Source: Odontocerum albicorne
Lineage: Eukaryota; Arthropoda; Insecta; Trichoptera; Odontoceridae
Assembly (NCBI GenBank): GCA_949825065.1
Contig: OX463859.1
Location: 7,044,217 to 7,108,216, forward strand
Length of the DNA: 64,000 bases
Reading direction: 5' to 3'
The notes under the pieces were generated by a model, which was given only the letters and a program-made list of their open reading frames with translations, did no database searches and was not told where the DNA came from. Position numbers and translations under genes: made by a program. The first letter of the stretch is position 1. Each line of letters starts with the position of its first letter. Below are positions 10,561-21,510 of the stretch, in pieces.

Positions 10561-11159
10561 AATATGTAACATGATAGATAAACATATGTGACAAATGAAG
10601 TTAACAATATATAGCATAATTTAGAATTGTGACTGTATTTTAAAAAAATGAACGTCAACGTCTTAGAAAATGTGTTTTATTTATTTTTTTGTAAATATGA
10701 GATTTTAAATTTCGCGATTCGCTAGATATTCAATCGCAACTCCCCTGAGGGTCGTGACTCACAGGTTGAGATGCGATGGTCTACATAAAGTAAAATCTTA
10801 CTTGTGCCGTCTCTGCTTTTTTCAATTCTTGACTTTATGAACATATGTTATCTGCGTGTTGCCAAAGAACAGTTTTTGAAATTTTAGTAATTGCAGGATG
10901 GGTATTTTGAGATATACCTTTTAAGTCGTGTTGCTTCTTCTTAAGGATCGTGGTTCCTTGATGAAATGGAAATAAAAGTGCATTTCGGTTTCATTCTTCC
11001 GGCCTTTAGCCATTTTTTTCGTTTATCAGTAATTCTGCTACCAAAAAGTACTATAGTATGATGTTTAGCATGCACCATATTGCAAGATTATATACGATTT
11101 TTGGTATGCTAGTGTGTACCCTTTAGAGTATGCAAGCAAATATTAATATTTTGGTGCCA
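10561..11159. other. No gene recognised
   Basis: AT-rich, no recognisable repeat or frame. Confidence 0.45.
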
Positions 11160-11600
11160 ACATTAAGGTATGGGAGTGTAACATAGACGTAGAAAAAGAC
11201 TGAGAGTGGCCAAATAAATGTTGTAGAAATGCGTGCATTAAGAAGAATACATGATGGGTTGACAATGTACGACAGAATACAGAATGAAATTATTAGGGGT
11301 GAAATTCAGACTGATGTGTTGATGAAGAAGAGCACTACGCAATGGTTTAGGCATAAGGTATTAAAAAAAAAAAAATTCTGCAAATGTAAGTGAAAGGCAT
11401 ATTACAAATAGGCGAAGAGAGTATGGTTGGAATAGGCGAATCCTATTCTGAAAACAGGAGATGCAAAAAGGCAGAGAAATAGTAAAGTTTTTATCATAGG
11501 GTGTATGCATGTAGAAGAGGCTAACAATGTGTGTTAAGATAAGAAAGTCTGGCGCTCTGTCCACTTTGTCTACTGGGACTGTAAAAGGGCGTAATGGTAT
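11160..11600 (+). mobile_element. LINE-E 3' fragment
   Basis: Broken coding sequence of a non-LTR element: NVVEMRALRRIHDGLTMYDR is readable near 11220-11280, followed by WFRHKVL. The family 3' end follows (TGTAGAAGAGGC, AAGTCTGGCGCTCTGTC). Frameshifts and an A run at 11361-11374 interrupt it. At least a dozen fragments of this old family lie in the window. Confidence 0.6.
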
Positions 11601-11984
11601 TGTATGTATGTATATTTTAAAACAACGTATAGTTCAATTTAGTTTCAGTATTGCTTTTTTAATGTAAGTTAGGACAACTGGTCATGACCCATAAAAGTGT
11701 TGAAACGAATAACTCATTTCCAATTTAAACACCTTGTTATGCCTGAGAGTTCGAAACCCTTACGAATTCAGGCTTCGTATGGCATACTCCTTAATTTTTG
11801 TAACCATGTGAAACGTTACAATACTAATTTGGTTTTAATCTGCTGGATAGTGGATTTATTTTAATATTTTCATAAAAACATGTCTAGCGAATAAAATTTT
11901 TTTTTCGTTAAAATAACATTTCCAGGAATTCCAGATTTTTACATAAACTTTATCATTTATAAATAATACTAAGGATTACACATA

Positions 11985-12340
11985 AATACTATCCCGCCAT
12001 CTCCCTGTCGGGGTAGGCAGATAACGCCGAGTGCCAGACTTTTCTATATCCACACATATCATGAGCCTCTTTTGCACTCATACACCTTCTCATACAATTT
12101 TCACGATTTTTCTGACTTTCATCGTTTCCTTTTCTCAGTAAATCATTTCATCCCTTATCACGTCATTCGATATTCTGTCATATGTGAACATGGTCACTTT
12201 GACTTTCGTTTCCTTTTTTCAGAAAATCATTTCATCCCTTATATGTACGTATTCTGTCATATGTGTACATGGTCACTCCATATATGTGTACATGGACCCT
12301 TCATGAACGCATTTCTACAGCATTATCAAGGATTAAAATC
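11985..12340 (-). mobile_element. LINE-E 3' fragment
   Basis: Starts at the family 3' end on the minus strand (complement of GTGCCAGACTTTTC near 12030) and continues into degraded coding DNA. A segment around 12115-12170 is locally duplicated at 12205-12265. Confidence 0.5.
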
Positions 12341-12504
12341 CCAAACACCAGTGTTCATTATATGCACAGTTCTATCATGTCAACAGGTCAGTGAAAATTA
12401 TGCAAAATGTACGCACTGATTTACAACCAACCAGATTTTGTAACTAAATTATTATCGGTATCCAAAACCATGTCTTAAATTTTGTCAACTAATATAATAT
12501 CGAC

Positions 12505-12735
12505 AACCTCCGTGGCCTAGTTCGTAAGATACCTGTCTTCCAGCCCGGAGGTTGCGGGTTCAAATCCCGCTGGAAACCAGATTTTTTTAAAAAAGGATTC
12601 CAGTCTGGAGTTCACATAAGGCCACTTTAATATCTTTCTGCTTGGCTGGAAGAGATTACCACGTGGCAATAAGCATGCCAGGTTATAATGTATACAACGA
12701 AAGCGTAATACAATGCAATAATACAATGTAATATT
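12505..12735 (+). mobile_element. SINE-A copy, near complete
   Basis: Head ACCTCCGTGGCCTAGTTCG (box A), box B GGTTCAAATCCCGC, T-rich linker, middle segment, and the LINE-J-like tail with GGAAGAGATTACC and GGCAATAAGC. It ends in an AATAC/AATGC-rich tail near 12700-12735. Confidence 0.8.
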
Positions 12736-12989
12736 TCTACAAGCGTTATAATGGTTAAAGATCAATTTAGCAATAATAATCTGTACTTGAAATAATGTCT
12801 CGCGCTTATCGAGAGCCAAGATTTTTTCACAGTTTAAAATGTATTTTTAAAGGATTAATATGAACTTAAAACTAATGTGCTAAATTGAGTGAAAAAATGC
12901 ACGTTGACGGGGTATGGGGATGTTGAATGCATGGTTGACAAAAGACTGACTAATAAATTTGAAATGCAATAATGATAAGGAGTCGTGCT

Positions 12990-13170
12990 ATCGACGATCT
13001 AGAAAAGTATCGTTGGATTAAGTAAATGAAATTTTAAAATAAGGAAAGGTATAAAGTACGAGAGCAGAAGGAACTATATGAGAGATGCGTGGATTTGAAG
13101 GTGAGGAAAATATATCGTGATATGAATGTGAGGAGCACTGTCCTCTCTGCTTACCCCAGTAGGGTGTATA
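12990..13170 (+). mobile_element. LINE-E fragment
   Basis: Short degraded stretch ending in a GAGCACTGTCCTCTCTGC segment that matches the 3' end of LINE-E elsewhere. Assignment is by similarity of the end only. Confidence 0.35.
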
Positions 13171-13335
13171 TTTTCTTAGTAATTTAATTACCGGTTTTAT
13201 AAATTCAAGATAAAAAAACCCGTAAAAGTACCTTAAATTAATGTATGGTAGCTTTTCAAAGCTAAGCAATCAATTCAGATGAAAATCGACTAAGTAAAAC
13301 CAGCTTTATAATAATTTAAATTTATTAAGTGCAAC

Positions 13336-13565
13336 ACTGTTTATTCCACTTTATATAACCCTACCGGTTTCAAGGTTTTCACCTCATCATCAGAGAGCAC
13401 AAATAAGATTTCGTCTTGTTTGTGCTCTCTGATGCTGATGAGGTGAAAACCTTGTAAAAGGTAGGGTTATACCGTTATATATGGTAAAGAGGAATAACAA
13501 GTGTTGGATTACACAAATACTAATGTCCTTAAACCTTAAGAATGTTAATACCTTAACTATAAATA
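13336..13565. repeat. Repeat H, head-to-head hairpin
   Basis: Two inverted copies, about 75 bp each, meet at 13410: one reads as the complement of GTGAAAACCTTGAAACCGG (left arm), the other as GTGAAAACCTTGTAAAAGG (right arm). The unit carries CTGATGATGAGG, GTAGGGTTATACC and a GTGGAATAAACAGT-like tail. The tail to 13565 has the ACCTTAACTATAAATAAT end. Related single copies: 25800-25945, 37155-37241 and 57105-57260. Confidence 0.7.
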
Positions 13566-14010
13566 ATACATAAAATAAAATCTAAATTTAAATTATTTGA
13601 TACTCTAAGTATTGAAAAAAATACTCATTTTTAACTACGAGTACATATCATGAATAAATATTTCATAAAAGAATTGAAAAATGAAATTAAAAAAAGGTGA
13701 TATTAAAAAGGATTAATCAGAATTATACATGGCAAAATATGATTACAATAAAAAAGAACTTCATGCTGATTGCATAATTGTAAAAATATTTTGTTATATA
13801 CAATATAGCCTAAAGGGCTTATTATGATGTCAAGCTTTTCCAACGAACAACAATGATGTAAAAACCTCTACTCTAAAAAAATGGTACCAACGGATATAGA
13901 GCCAAAACTCCGAAGACAGGCGTTATACCAACAAGGTCTGGATTTAGCATCCTACGTCATTATTATGTTTCAATGATTTAAATAAATGCTCAAACATTGG
14001 AGATAGTTAT
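13566..14010. other. No gene recognised
   Basis: AT-rich, unassigned. One TACGAGTA at 13636-13643. Confidence 0.4.
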
Positions 14011-14417
14011 TTAGGATATGTCCCTTAAAGGTATATGATGATTATGATTGTTGGTAAATAATAAAACACGTTAGATCGCAATGCGGAAGGAGAGTGAATA
14101 GTTTATTTTCATAGTAACGTAGGTACTTATAACATTTTAGAATGGGCGCGGGAGTGCGCTCGCGATATGCTTCTATCTCGCTTCTGTGAATGCAGAAATG
14201 GTCAGTTGTAGTATGTAGGTAACAATCTATTTACGGACCCGGCGAGACAGCGTGGTGCGTTCTCTCTCTAGTATGTAGTGCGGTCCGCTCGCTACGGGAT
14301 GACTGGCCGGCGGGTGATCTTTGGACTGTTTATTTAAATTTGTCGAGGAATGCGAATCTCATCGGTCATTGACCGTATGTATGCGACAATATTCCGCGAC
14401 GACCGTGGATCCCTACA
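14011..14417 (-). mobile_element. Solo LTR, family 1, copy 2
   Basis: 407 bp, inverted relative to 104-523 and similar along its length. On the minus strand it begins TGTAGGGATCC and ends CATATCCTAA. It is flanked by a perfect 5-bp duplication GTTAT (14006-14010 and 14418-14422). No internal retroelement sequence is attached. Different target duplications show that the two family-1 LTRs are independent insertions. Confidence 0.85.
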
Positions 14418-14422
14418 GTTAT

Positions 14423-15047
14423 ATATGTATCTATATGGTTATATTCTAACGAAGATAAACCCTTTTTTGTAAACACCTAAATATGGCGGGTTAGTTACCA
14501 AGATACATATCTTTCAATAACACATCAATTATTTAATCTATTTGTTTCGAGTAAGAGGTAATGATTAAGAAAACTAGAATTAAAAAAAGTATTCGATAAT
14601 AATAAATCAATAAACTGATATAAACACACTTTCGAAAATAATTCCACGTGAGTTTATAATTATACGTTTTGTATTTTATGATAGCAAAATCGAATCGCTT
14701 TTGAGGTGGTATTTGACTTTATAAATAAGCTTAACGAGTAATATTTTTTTGTATGAAAAAATTAACGCTGACTTCGCATAAACTCGAACCTATCATGGTA
14801 TAACAATACAAATATGAAGCTATTTCCTAAATTTCCAAACTTTCATACGAAGCTGTAAAGCTCTGTTAGAATACCCTCTCTGATAAATTAAAATTTCTCT
14901 TGTGGGAACGCAAACATTATACAATAACTCCTGGCTGCTTTTTATATACTTACGTACGATATATTACGTCCCACGCTACTTGTATATTATTCCATTTATC
15001 CCTACCTATAGAGTGTTTCGATATATACATACATATATGTTATATAT
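14423..15047. other. No gene recognised
   Basis: AT-rich, unassigned. Short frames only. Confidence 0.45.
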
Positions 15048-15605
15048 GTCATCATCATCATTGTCAACCAGGGTCGATCCACTATTGAATGAAGGTCTCC
15101 TCAAGTTGACTGCAAATTATTCGGTTTTTTGCTCGTTGATGCCATGTGATGCAGCCATGCTTCCTGATTTCATCTATCCAGCGTACCTTCGGTCTTCTTC
15201 TGGGTCTCTTTATGTCACTTGGGTACTATTGGATTATTTCGGATGTCCATCGGGAGTCTGACATTCTGGCTACGGGAATCTGACATTTTGGCTACGTGTC
15301 CTGCCCATTGCCACTTAATTTTCTTGCACACCTTTATAACGTCTTCTACCTTTGTTGTATTGCAAATCCAGGTATTTCGTTTAAGGTATCTTTTAGTATA
15401 TCCCAACATGCATATTTCCATGCCCCTTTGTGCGGTCTGGAGCTTTTATGTGTCTCGCAGCCATACGTAAGTACTGGGAGAATATACTGGTTGTAAACCT
15501 TTCGCTTCAAAGATATTGGGAGATTACTTTTGAAGATGTTGTTTAAACGTCCAAATGAGATCCATGCTAGTTTTGTCCTTCGTGCTGTCCACAAACCCCA
15601 CAAGA
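15048..15605 (-). mobile_element. RTE-B LINE, 3' half
   Basis: The minus strand reads RRTKLAWISFGRLNNIFKSN, then LPISLKRKVYNQYILPVLTYG (as two adjoining stretches), then after frameshifts KKIKWQWAGHVAKMS. This is the region downstream of the RT palm in RTE-like proteins. It ends in the family's TGA/GAT microsatellite tail at 15048-15065. Its 5' end abuts an oppositely oriented RTE 5' fragment. Confidence 0.8.
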
Positions 15606-15639
15606 ATAAAATGATTGACAGCAAAAATATAAAAGCACC

Positions 15640-15957
15640 CTCCGGAAGACATCCTAGAAGGGAGGCTTCCTAGAAGGGAGACTACAGCAGCGGTTCTAGA
15701 AGGGAGGCTTCGATACGGACACGGAGGATTAGTAATGGCGCCTTCCAGATGAACATCGCTACGTTCAATGCTCGAACCCTCTCAAGTGAGGCCCATATCA
15801 CTGAACTTCAAGAAAAACTAAGCCACATCAATTGGGATATCGTAGACCTAAGCGAAGTCAGAAGAAATGGAAAGGACAAGATAGAACTAAAAGATGGACA
15901 TCTGTATTTCAGAGGTACAGAAGATGGAAGAACAAGTGGAGTGGTATTTATTATCTA
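15640..15957 (+). pseudogene. RTE-type LINE 5' end, endonuclease N-terminus
   Basis: A 5' UTR-like stretch has three copies of a CTAGAAGGGAGGCTTC-like unit. An ORF then starts at 15749: MNIATFNARTLSSEAHITEL, followed by HINWDIVDLSEVRRNGK. This is the start of an AP-type endonuclease domain (N of 'NVRTL', E of 'SEVRR'). The frame ends at 15957 after about 69 residues where the element is cut off by a PLE fragment. It faces the RTE-B 3' half on the opposite strand. Confidence 0.75.
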
Positions 15958-16725
15958 GAAAAACCGAACTATTTGGATAGCCTCATATAGTATTCGGTGA
16001 GATTCAATATTGGTATTGGTTCGTGCCTTGTTTAAATCAATCTTATGATTTTCCGTCATGTTGTAAAGAGCTAAAATGGACGTGATTTTCTTGTTGCGTG
16101 CTTCCACTTTGTGCTCTGCAACACGAGCGCTGACTTTACGGTTGGCACGTCCGATGTACACCTTATCGCAGTCGTCGCAGGGAATTTCGTAAGCTCCTTG
16201 AAGTTCGTTGTTCACTCTGTTAACCGGATGGGGTAGTGACTCATTTATTTTCCAGTCTGTATTGCTGTATTGTATACAGTGTGGATCTTGAATTTGCGGA
16301 GAATCCGGCCGATTCCCTCTGTGACCCTTTTAATGTAATGCAGGGTGCAGGTGCTTAGGTGTTTTTAAAAAATAGCCTCAGATGTTGACGGTTTGTTATG
16401 TCGGTATGCTGTTGTTATTTGGTGTTTTGAAAAGGCATTATCCAGTAGAGTTTGGTTAATGTTTTCGGTTTCATCTTTGAGGTGGTCCAAATCTGTCAGT
16501 CTTTGTGATCTTGCGATTAATGTTTACGCGACTGTGAGGTTGCATGTAAATATATATTGGTATGAGTTTCTTTTCTGTACACCGTATGAGATAGTGAACC
16601 ATCATTCTTTTGGGATACGAGTACATCTAAAAATGGTAGCGAATTGTTGTGCTTCATCTACATGGTGAATTTAATTGAGAAGTGTAACTCGTCATCTCTA
16701 TACTCACCACCATCCTGCTCAGATA
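15955..16725 (-). pseudogene. Penelope-like element, RT C-term to GIY-YIG
   Basis: Reading down the minus strand: NSLPFLDVLVS-like (near 16630, with one stop before it), SLSHTVYRKETH-like, RSQRLTDLDHLKDETEN, then IKRVTEGIGRILRKFKIHTV (about 16290), then a GIY-YIG endonuclease end: GAYEIPCDDCDKVYIGR with the C..C pair, R-containing helix and H (15955-16215). This order (RT thumb, linker, GIY-YIG) is diagnostic for EN+ Penelope-like elements. Stops and frameshifts are present, and both ends are truncated. Confidence 0.85.
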
Positions 16726-16737
16726 TCATAAGTAGCC

Positions 16738-17175
16738 AAAACTCTAATAAATAGGTCCATCCGACTAACTGACGAACTCAACCCTAAACACTGAATTGAG
16801 AATCATCAATGGCGTCCTCACTCGAAATGGTTATACCGACAACCAGTTGCGCAAGGCTCACCGACCATCGAGCAGAACTAAAAATGAAGTCACGGACATA
16901 CTGTACTTGAGTACGTGCCATCTCCCATACATTCGAGGTGTTACAGAAAGAATAAGTCGTACCTTGAAGAACATCAGAACAGTCTTCGGAACGGATAGAA
17001 AGATAGGTGATTTCCTACTTAAACCCACAACACGACTCGCCAACGAACATCGTGGCGTATATGAGATTCCGTATGGAGAGACTGTGAAAAGGTTTATATT
17101 GGTATGAGTGGTCGCAAAATATCAACTGAAAGATCAACAATAGGAAAAATACAAAGAAATACTTACAATACAAAT
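16738..17175 (+). pseudogene. Penelope-like element, linker to GIY-YIG start
   Basis: Plus strand: LINRSIRLTDELNPK, a frameshift, then LRIINGVLTRNGYTDNQLRK, YLSTCHLPYIRGVTERISRT, IRTVFGTDRKIGDFL and RGVYEIPYGETVKRF, running into a decayed YIGMSGRK-like motif near 17100. It covers the same protein region as 15955-16725 but is divergent, so it is a different PLE copy or subfamily. It lies head-to-head with that copy, with only a few bases between them. Confidence 0.8.
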
Positions 17176-17395
17176 AAAATCAACTGAAATTATAATGTAC
17201 CCAACATATATCGTGAGGAAGTTAAAGAAGTGGGAGAAGAAAAAGAAAACGTATACAAATACGTCATTATTGATGAAGCTGATTGAGCAAGACGAAAAAG
17301 AACATTAAGAGATGGTTAAGGTATGTCGAATAAATATGCATGAAGAACAAAAAATGTAAAAAAAGTAAAGTACAAATGTAAGTTAATGGTGCATG

Positions 17396-18215
17396 CGTCA
17401 ATAAAATCAGGCACGCAGATGGTACGATTGTTCTGGCAGATAGTATTGACGACTTTCAAACGCTTATATATAGGACTAATGAAACCGGTGTGAGGCTGGG
17501 GCTGAACATGAACGTGAGCAAAACTAAGTTCATGGTGTTTTGCCGGCAGGATCACGCAGGAGCACGACATTGAACGGTGCTGATATAGAGAGAGTGCAAA
17601 AAATTAAATACCTCGGAAGTATCCTAGTGGAAGACCTCGACCCAGAAACCGAAGTCAAGTGCAGAATTGAATTGTCTCGAGCGGCTTTTAATAAAATAAG
17701 AAGCGTATTCTGCGATGATAATCTAAACTTGAAACTTCGACAACGGTTAGTCAAATGCTACGTTTGGTCAGTGTTATTGCATGGAGTGGAATCATGGACA
17801 CTCAAAATTGGTAGTATGAACCGACTGGAAGCATTCGAAATGTGGATACACCGGAGAATGCTACGGATACTCTGGACGGCTATGGTCAGCAATACAAGGG
17901 TTCTTCAAAGAGCCAAAGTTGATGGAGAGTTGCTGACTAATATTTAAATCCGAAAGGTGTCCTATTTGGGTCATGTACTCGTACTTAGAGGAGAAAAGTA
18001 CAAATTACTGCCCCTGATCATCCAAGGCAAAATAGATGGTCGAAGAGGTGTTGACAGGAGGCAAATCAACTGGCTCCGTAATATAACATACATGATTGGA
18101 CTGGTATGAGGTGCGTTGGGGATCTTTTTCGGGCTGCCGGGGACAAAGATGTCTACTCTCAAGTGATATTCAACGTTGGGGGGACCTGACATGACACTGA
18201 GAAGAAGAAGATAAA
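17396..18215 (+). pseudogene. RTE-A LINE, reverse transcriptase 3' half
   Basis: Starts at the RT active-site region, here HADGTIVLADSID instead of the expected xADD (second aspartate replaced by glycine). It continues through LGLNMNVSKTKFMVF, KIKYLGSILVEDLDPETE, LRQRLVKCYVWSVLLHGVE, RLEAFEMWIHRRMLRILW and VLQRAKVDGELLTNI, then a stop at 17945, then IRKVSYLGHVL. It ends in a GAAGAAGAAGATAAATATAA tail near 18215. The longest RTE-A copy here. It carries a TACTCGTA insertion at 17976-17983 absent from other copies. Confidence 0.85.
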
Positions 18216-18289
18216 TATAAGTAAGGAAGACCAAGGAAAACATGATTTGATGCAATTAATGATATTTCAAAAGTAGGTAACATAGAAAT

Positions 18290-18430
18290 AAAAAATATCA
18301 TAAGATTTTTTTAGTAGGTTTATGAATGTAGAAGAGACGAAGACATGTGTCGAGATAGGAAAGGCTGGCGCTGTGTCCTCTCGACCTACCCATAAAGCGA
18401 GTTTGCGTAATGTTACGTATGCATATAAAT
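18290..18430 (+). mobile_element. LINE-E 3' end
   Basis: Family 3' end: ATGTAGAAGAGACGAAGAC, then GATAGGAAAGGCTGGCGCTG and TGTCCTCTCGACCTACCC. Confidence 0.5.
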
Positions 18431-19439
18431 AAGCCTTAGATGCATACTTCATTTACTTGCATTTTCCGAATCGTCATTTAAAAGTCACTTAAAGTATTGA
18501 AATATTTTCATTTTGTTCGCTTAATGTGTAGCAAAAAATGGAATTTCAATATTTTTAAATTGGAAAAATGATCATAAATGCCGGAAAATTAACTATAGAA
18601 AACTTATTTCAAATCCAATAATAAAATATTTTCCCATTTTCTCAAACTAAAATAAATGCCATCGTTAAGTCTTCCTTTTCATTATCTCCTTCCTTCGTTT
18701 ACTCCACCATCTTTGTCATTCTTTTCAATTAAATTTTCTTCTCTATTGCGTATTTTTTAATTCAATTTTCTCTTCTTTTTTTTCGTAGCCTTACACAAAC
18801 AAGCGGGCACGCATAAAAAAGGCGCATTGTTCGTTCAATATCTGATCTTTTATATATTCTTAAAACTTATTCTGACAAGCTGTATAATTAAATGTAGGCA
18901 TAATCAACAGGTCGCCAGAATAAGAGCACCCCTCCGTATATAATGTGCTTATCACTTTACTGGAAGTAATTTCCAGGCGTTTTACGCTGTTTTTGGGGAG
19001 AGGTAGCAGCTACAAGTTGGAAGTCTGTCAGAGTTTGGGGGCTTGATATGGAGTTTGGGGGTCGATGGAGTCTGTGGGTTGGTTAATTTTTGAAGGTATG
19101 GGGTTTTTGGGGAGGTTGAGACACGCAGCTGATTTGTTATCGCCAAAATGGTCGACCTCAGGTTTGCGGGAAAATCAATTGGAGGGTTACGGAAAATTGG
19201 GTGTTAGTATATATTTGTATCTTGCTTTTTTTGATGTATTGCTTTTTGGTTTTATTCAGAAATTTGTACGTATATGCCGATATTTTTTCCTTTGCGTGGG
19301 GATATATGTTATACTCGTATTCAAGAAAATACTACATTTTCTAATTATTTTATAAAAAAGTCATTATTCGTACTACTTCAAACGAGGGAAAAATAACGAT
19401 TGTATACATTTTATTTTTTTAGATGATTTACGAGATATA
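18431..19439. other. No gene recognised
   Basis: Unassigned. 18960-19200 is distinctly richer in G than its surroundings, with a short frame from 19065 that resembles nothing I know. Contains TACTCGTA at 19312-19319. Confidence 0.4.
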
Positions 19440-19690
19440 TTGAATGGAAGAGTTATGAAGTATGTTGAAAGACGTGTAGCGAAGGAAAAAAGTCAATGAC
19501 GCGCTAAACCATATAACTCGAATCAAATAGTGTCAAATCTACTTAAATGGATATACACATCAGTATTTTAGTATCAACTTTAATGTGTCTTAGTGAAATG
19601 TGGACGTGGAAATATTGAAAGGAGCAGAATAAATACTGCATAAGTGCGTGCAAGAGAAAATTATTATAGGGTCTTGATGTCATTCGGAAT
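19440..19690 (+). mobile_element. LINE-E internal fragment
   Basis: Resembles 35570-35700 (AGAGTTATGAAGTATGTTGA, AAAGTCAATGACG compared with AAAGTCAATGGGA). Too decayed to translate. Confidence 0.4.
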
Positions 19691-19759
19691 TATGTGATTA
19701 GCAATTAATTGAAAGTAATGAATTAAAAATAACTTACAAAACGAACATATTCTACATCC

Positions 19760-20290
19760 AAACACCATCTCATGCAGCTCCTGCGTATTTCACTACTTCT
19801 TGAATTTCTCACTAACTTAATCCAACCATACATTTCAGGATTTTTCTCTACCAAGCCTTCCACTCACATTTGTACTGTATATTTGTTTTGTAATTTTTTC
19901 ATCCATCCGTTCTACGTGCCCAAACCATCTCAATGTGCTATTTTTCATCTGGCTCAACACATCAGATTTAAGTTCACACTCATTCCGTTTTTCAAGTCTA
20001 CCCATACGTAACATACACTTTTTTTATAAAACCATAACCATTTCGTTTAATTCATGTTCAAATATTTTACTAGACATATCTCATATAACTCGCTTATTAT
20101 ATCCCTTAAATTGCCTTTATTTTCAGCAAGCAATAAAGATATCACCTACGTTACTCATTATTATACATTTCCCATAATCTTTTAGATCAAGCACACATGA
20201 ATATTTAAATAAATTAAACAATCAAGGTGACATCACACATCCTTGCTTTACGCCTTTCGTAATTTTTCCCACTCAATAACGTACGAACTT
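19760..20290 (-). mobile_element. LINE-E coding fragment
   Basis: On the minus strand the sequence resembles LINE-E coding DNA (a decayed 'vLRWFGHver' region around 19900-19950, RT-like upstream part toward 20250). Plus-strand frames here are antisense shadows. Confidence 0.4.
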
Positions 20291-21130
20291 TAAAATAAAT
20301 ACATACAATACAAAACAGTTAAATGAGAAATACTTGTTTTGCCGAAACAACTAAACTCCATCATAAAGAAATATTAAATTGCTTTCTTGAGAATATTTTT
20401 TGAAACGTTGAAAATGTCGATATCCGATGTCTCATTCAAAAAGGACAGATCGTGAAACAAACGGATAACTTTTTGCGACTTAACGGTACTTGCAGTATAT
20501 GTTATGTGATATATAATATAAATGTTGTATATTATCATGTATATAAATTATGATTTTTTTCTGTATCTCAAAAAGTTGTTAGAAATTTACAACTATGCAT
20601 TTTCCCATAAGTTGGATTAGATGTTGCCTTTTTTAGCAATCCAAAGATATTTGGAGAGACCTTCACATCCCTCTTCACGCTGAGAATATAATAATATTGA
20701 AAATTAGACTAAAAGTGTAACTCTACATTAGGAAAGTCCATGAATTATCTCATTTGGGCCAAATTTACTCAGGTGAGTAGCATGGTTTCCTACGAGTACT
20801 TACTCGTATCATCATCAAGGGCAAGTTTTAAGGGTCGAGGGGATGCCGGAAGAAGGCAGGTATCAAGGCTTTGTAACTTTAGGAACATGGCTATAGTACG
20901 GTGTGATGGGAACGTATTCATCTGATTCAACCTGAAGATATGTTTTGGTGATTTCCAACGTCAGAGAGGCCTAATTTCCCGAGGATCTTTATCATGGTTA
21001 ATACTAGTAAAATGACAATAAATAAAGCTTTGTAGAGAACTCACTTTGTTTTAGGGCGTTTTAACTAGGGATCGAATCCACTAGAATGAAAAAATGGAAA
21101 GTATTATTAAATAAACGTATATTTTTTTTT
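20291..21130. other. No gene recognised
   Basis: Unassigned. Contains the double motif TACGAGTACTTACTCGTA at 20791-20808. The region 21050-21110 resembles a LINE-C 3' end. Confidence 0.4.
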
Positions 21131-21139
21131 ATTTCCTTC

Positions 21140-21510
21140 ATTTTAAAAAATAATCTGGCGAGCTTATTGCCAGGCTGCAATCTTTTCCAACAAACCAGAA
21201 AAATAAATATTTTACAGGGTCGCAAAATATAATATATTTAAATGAATTTATATTTTTATGAAATTTATGAACATATACAGAATAAATGTTAAAGTGAGAT
21301 ATCATCAATCAAAGTAAAAGGAAGGGATGGTGGAAAGGGAGTAAATCAGAAACGAAACACATTATATTACTGACTAAAAATTAGGAGTTTTTTTAAGTCA
21401 CTTCTTGAATCATAACAAGAATGGAGCAAGACTAAAATTGGTTTATAACTGGTTCCAGAGTTTCAGTGCATGAACTGGTAAGGACGACGTAAAAAAGAGG
21501 AGCGGTCAAC
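21140..21510 (-). mobile_element. LINE-J 3' end, copy 2a
   Basis: The minus strand reads from the decayed protein C-terminus near 21490-21380 through the 3' UTR to the SINE-A-shared block (complement of TCTGGCGAGCTTATTGCC) at 21165-21210. A second LINE-J copy follows in the same orientation. Confidence 0.65.

Noticed and set aside
104..14417. The two family-1 LTRs as ends of one retrotransposon
   Set aside because: They are in opposite orientation and each has its own 5-bp target duplication.
18960..19360. Host gene exon in the G-richer segment
   Set aside because: The 96-codon frame has no recognisable motif, no clear splice context and no supporting neighbours.
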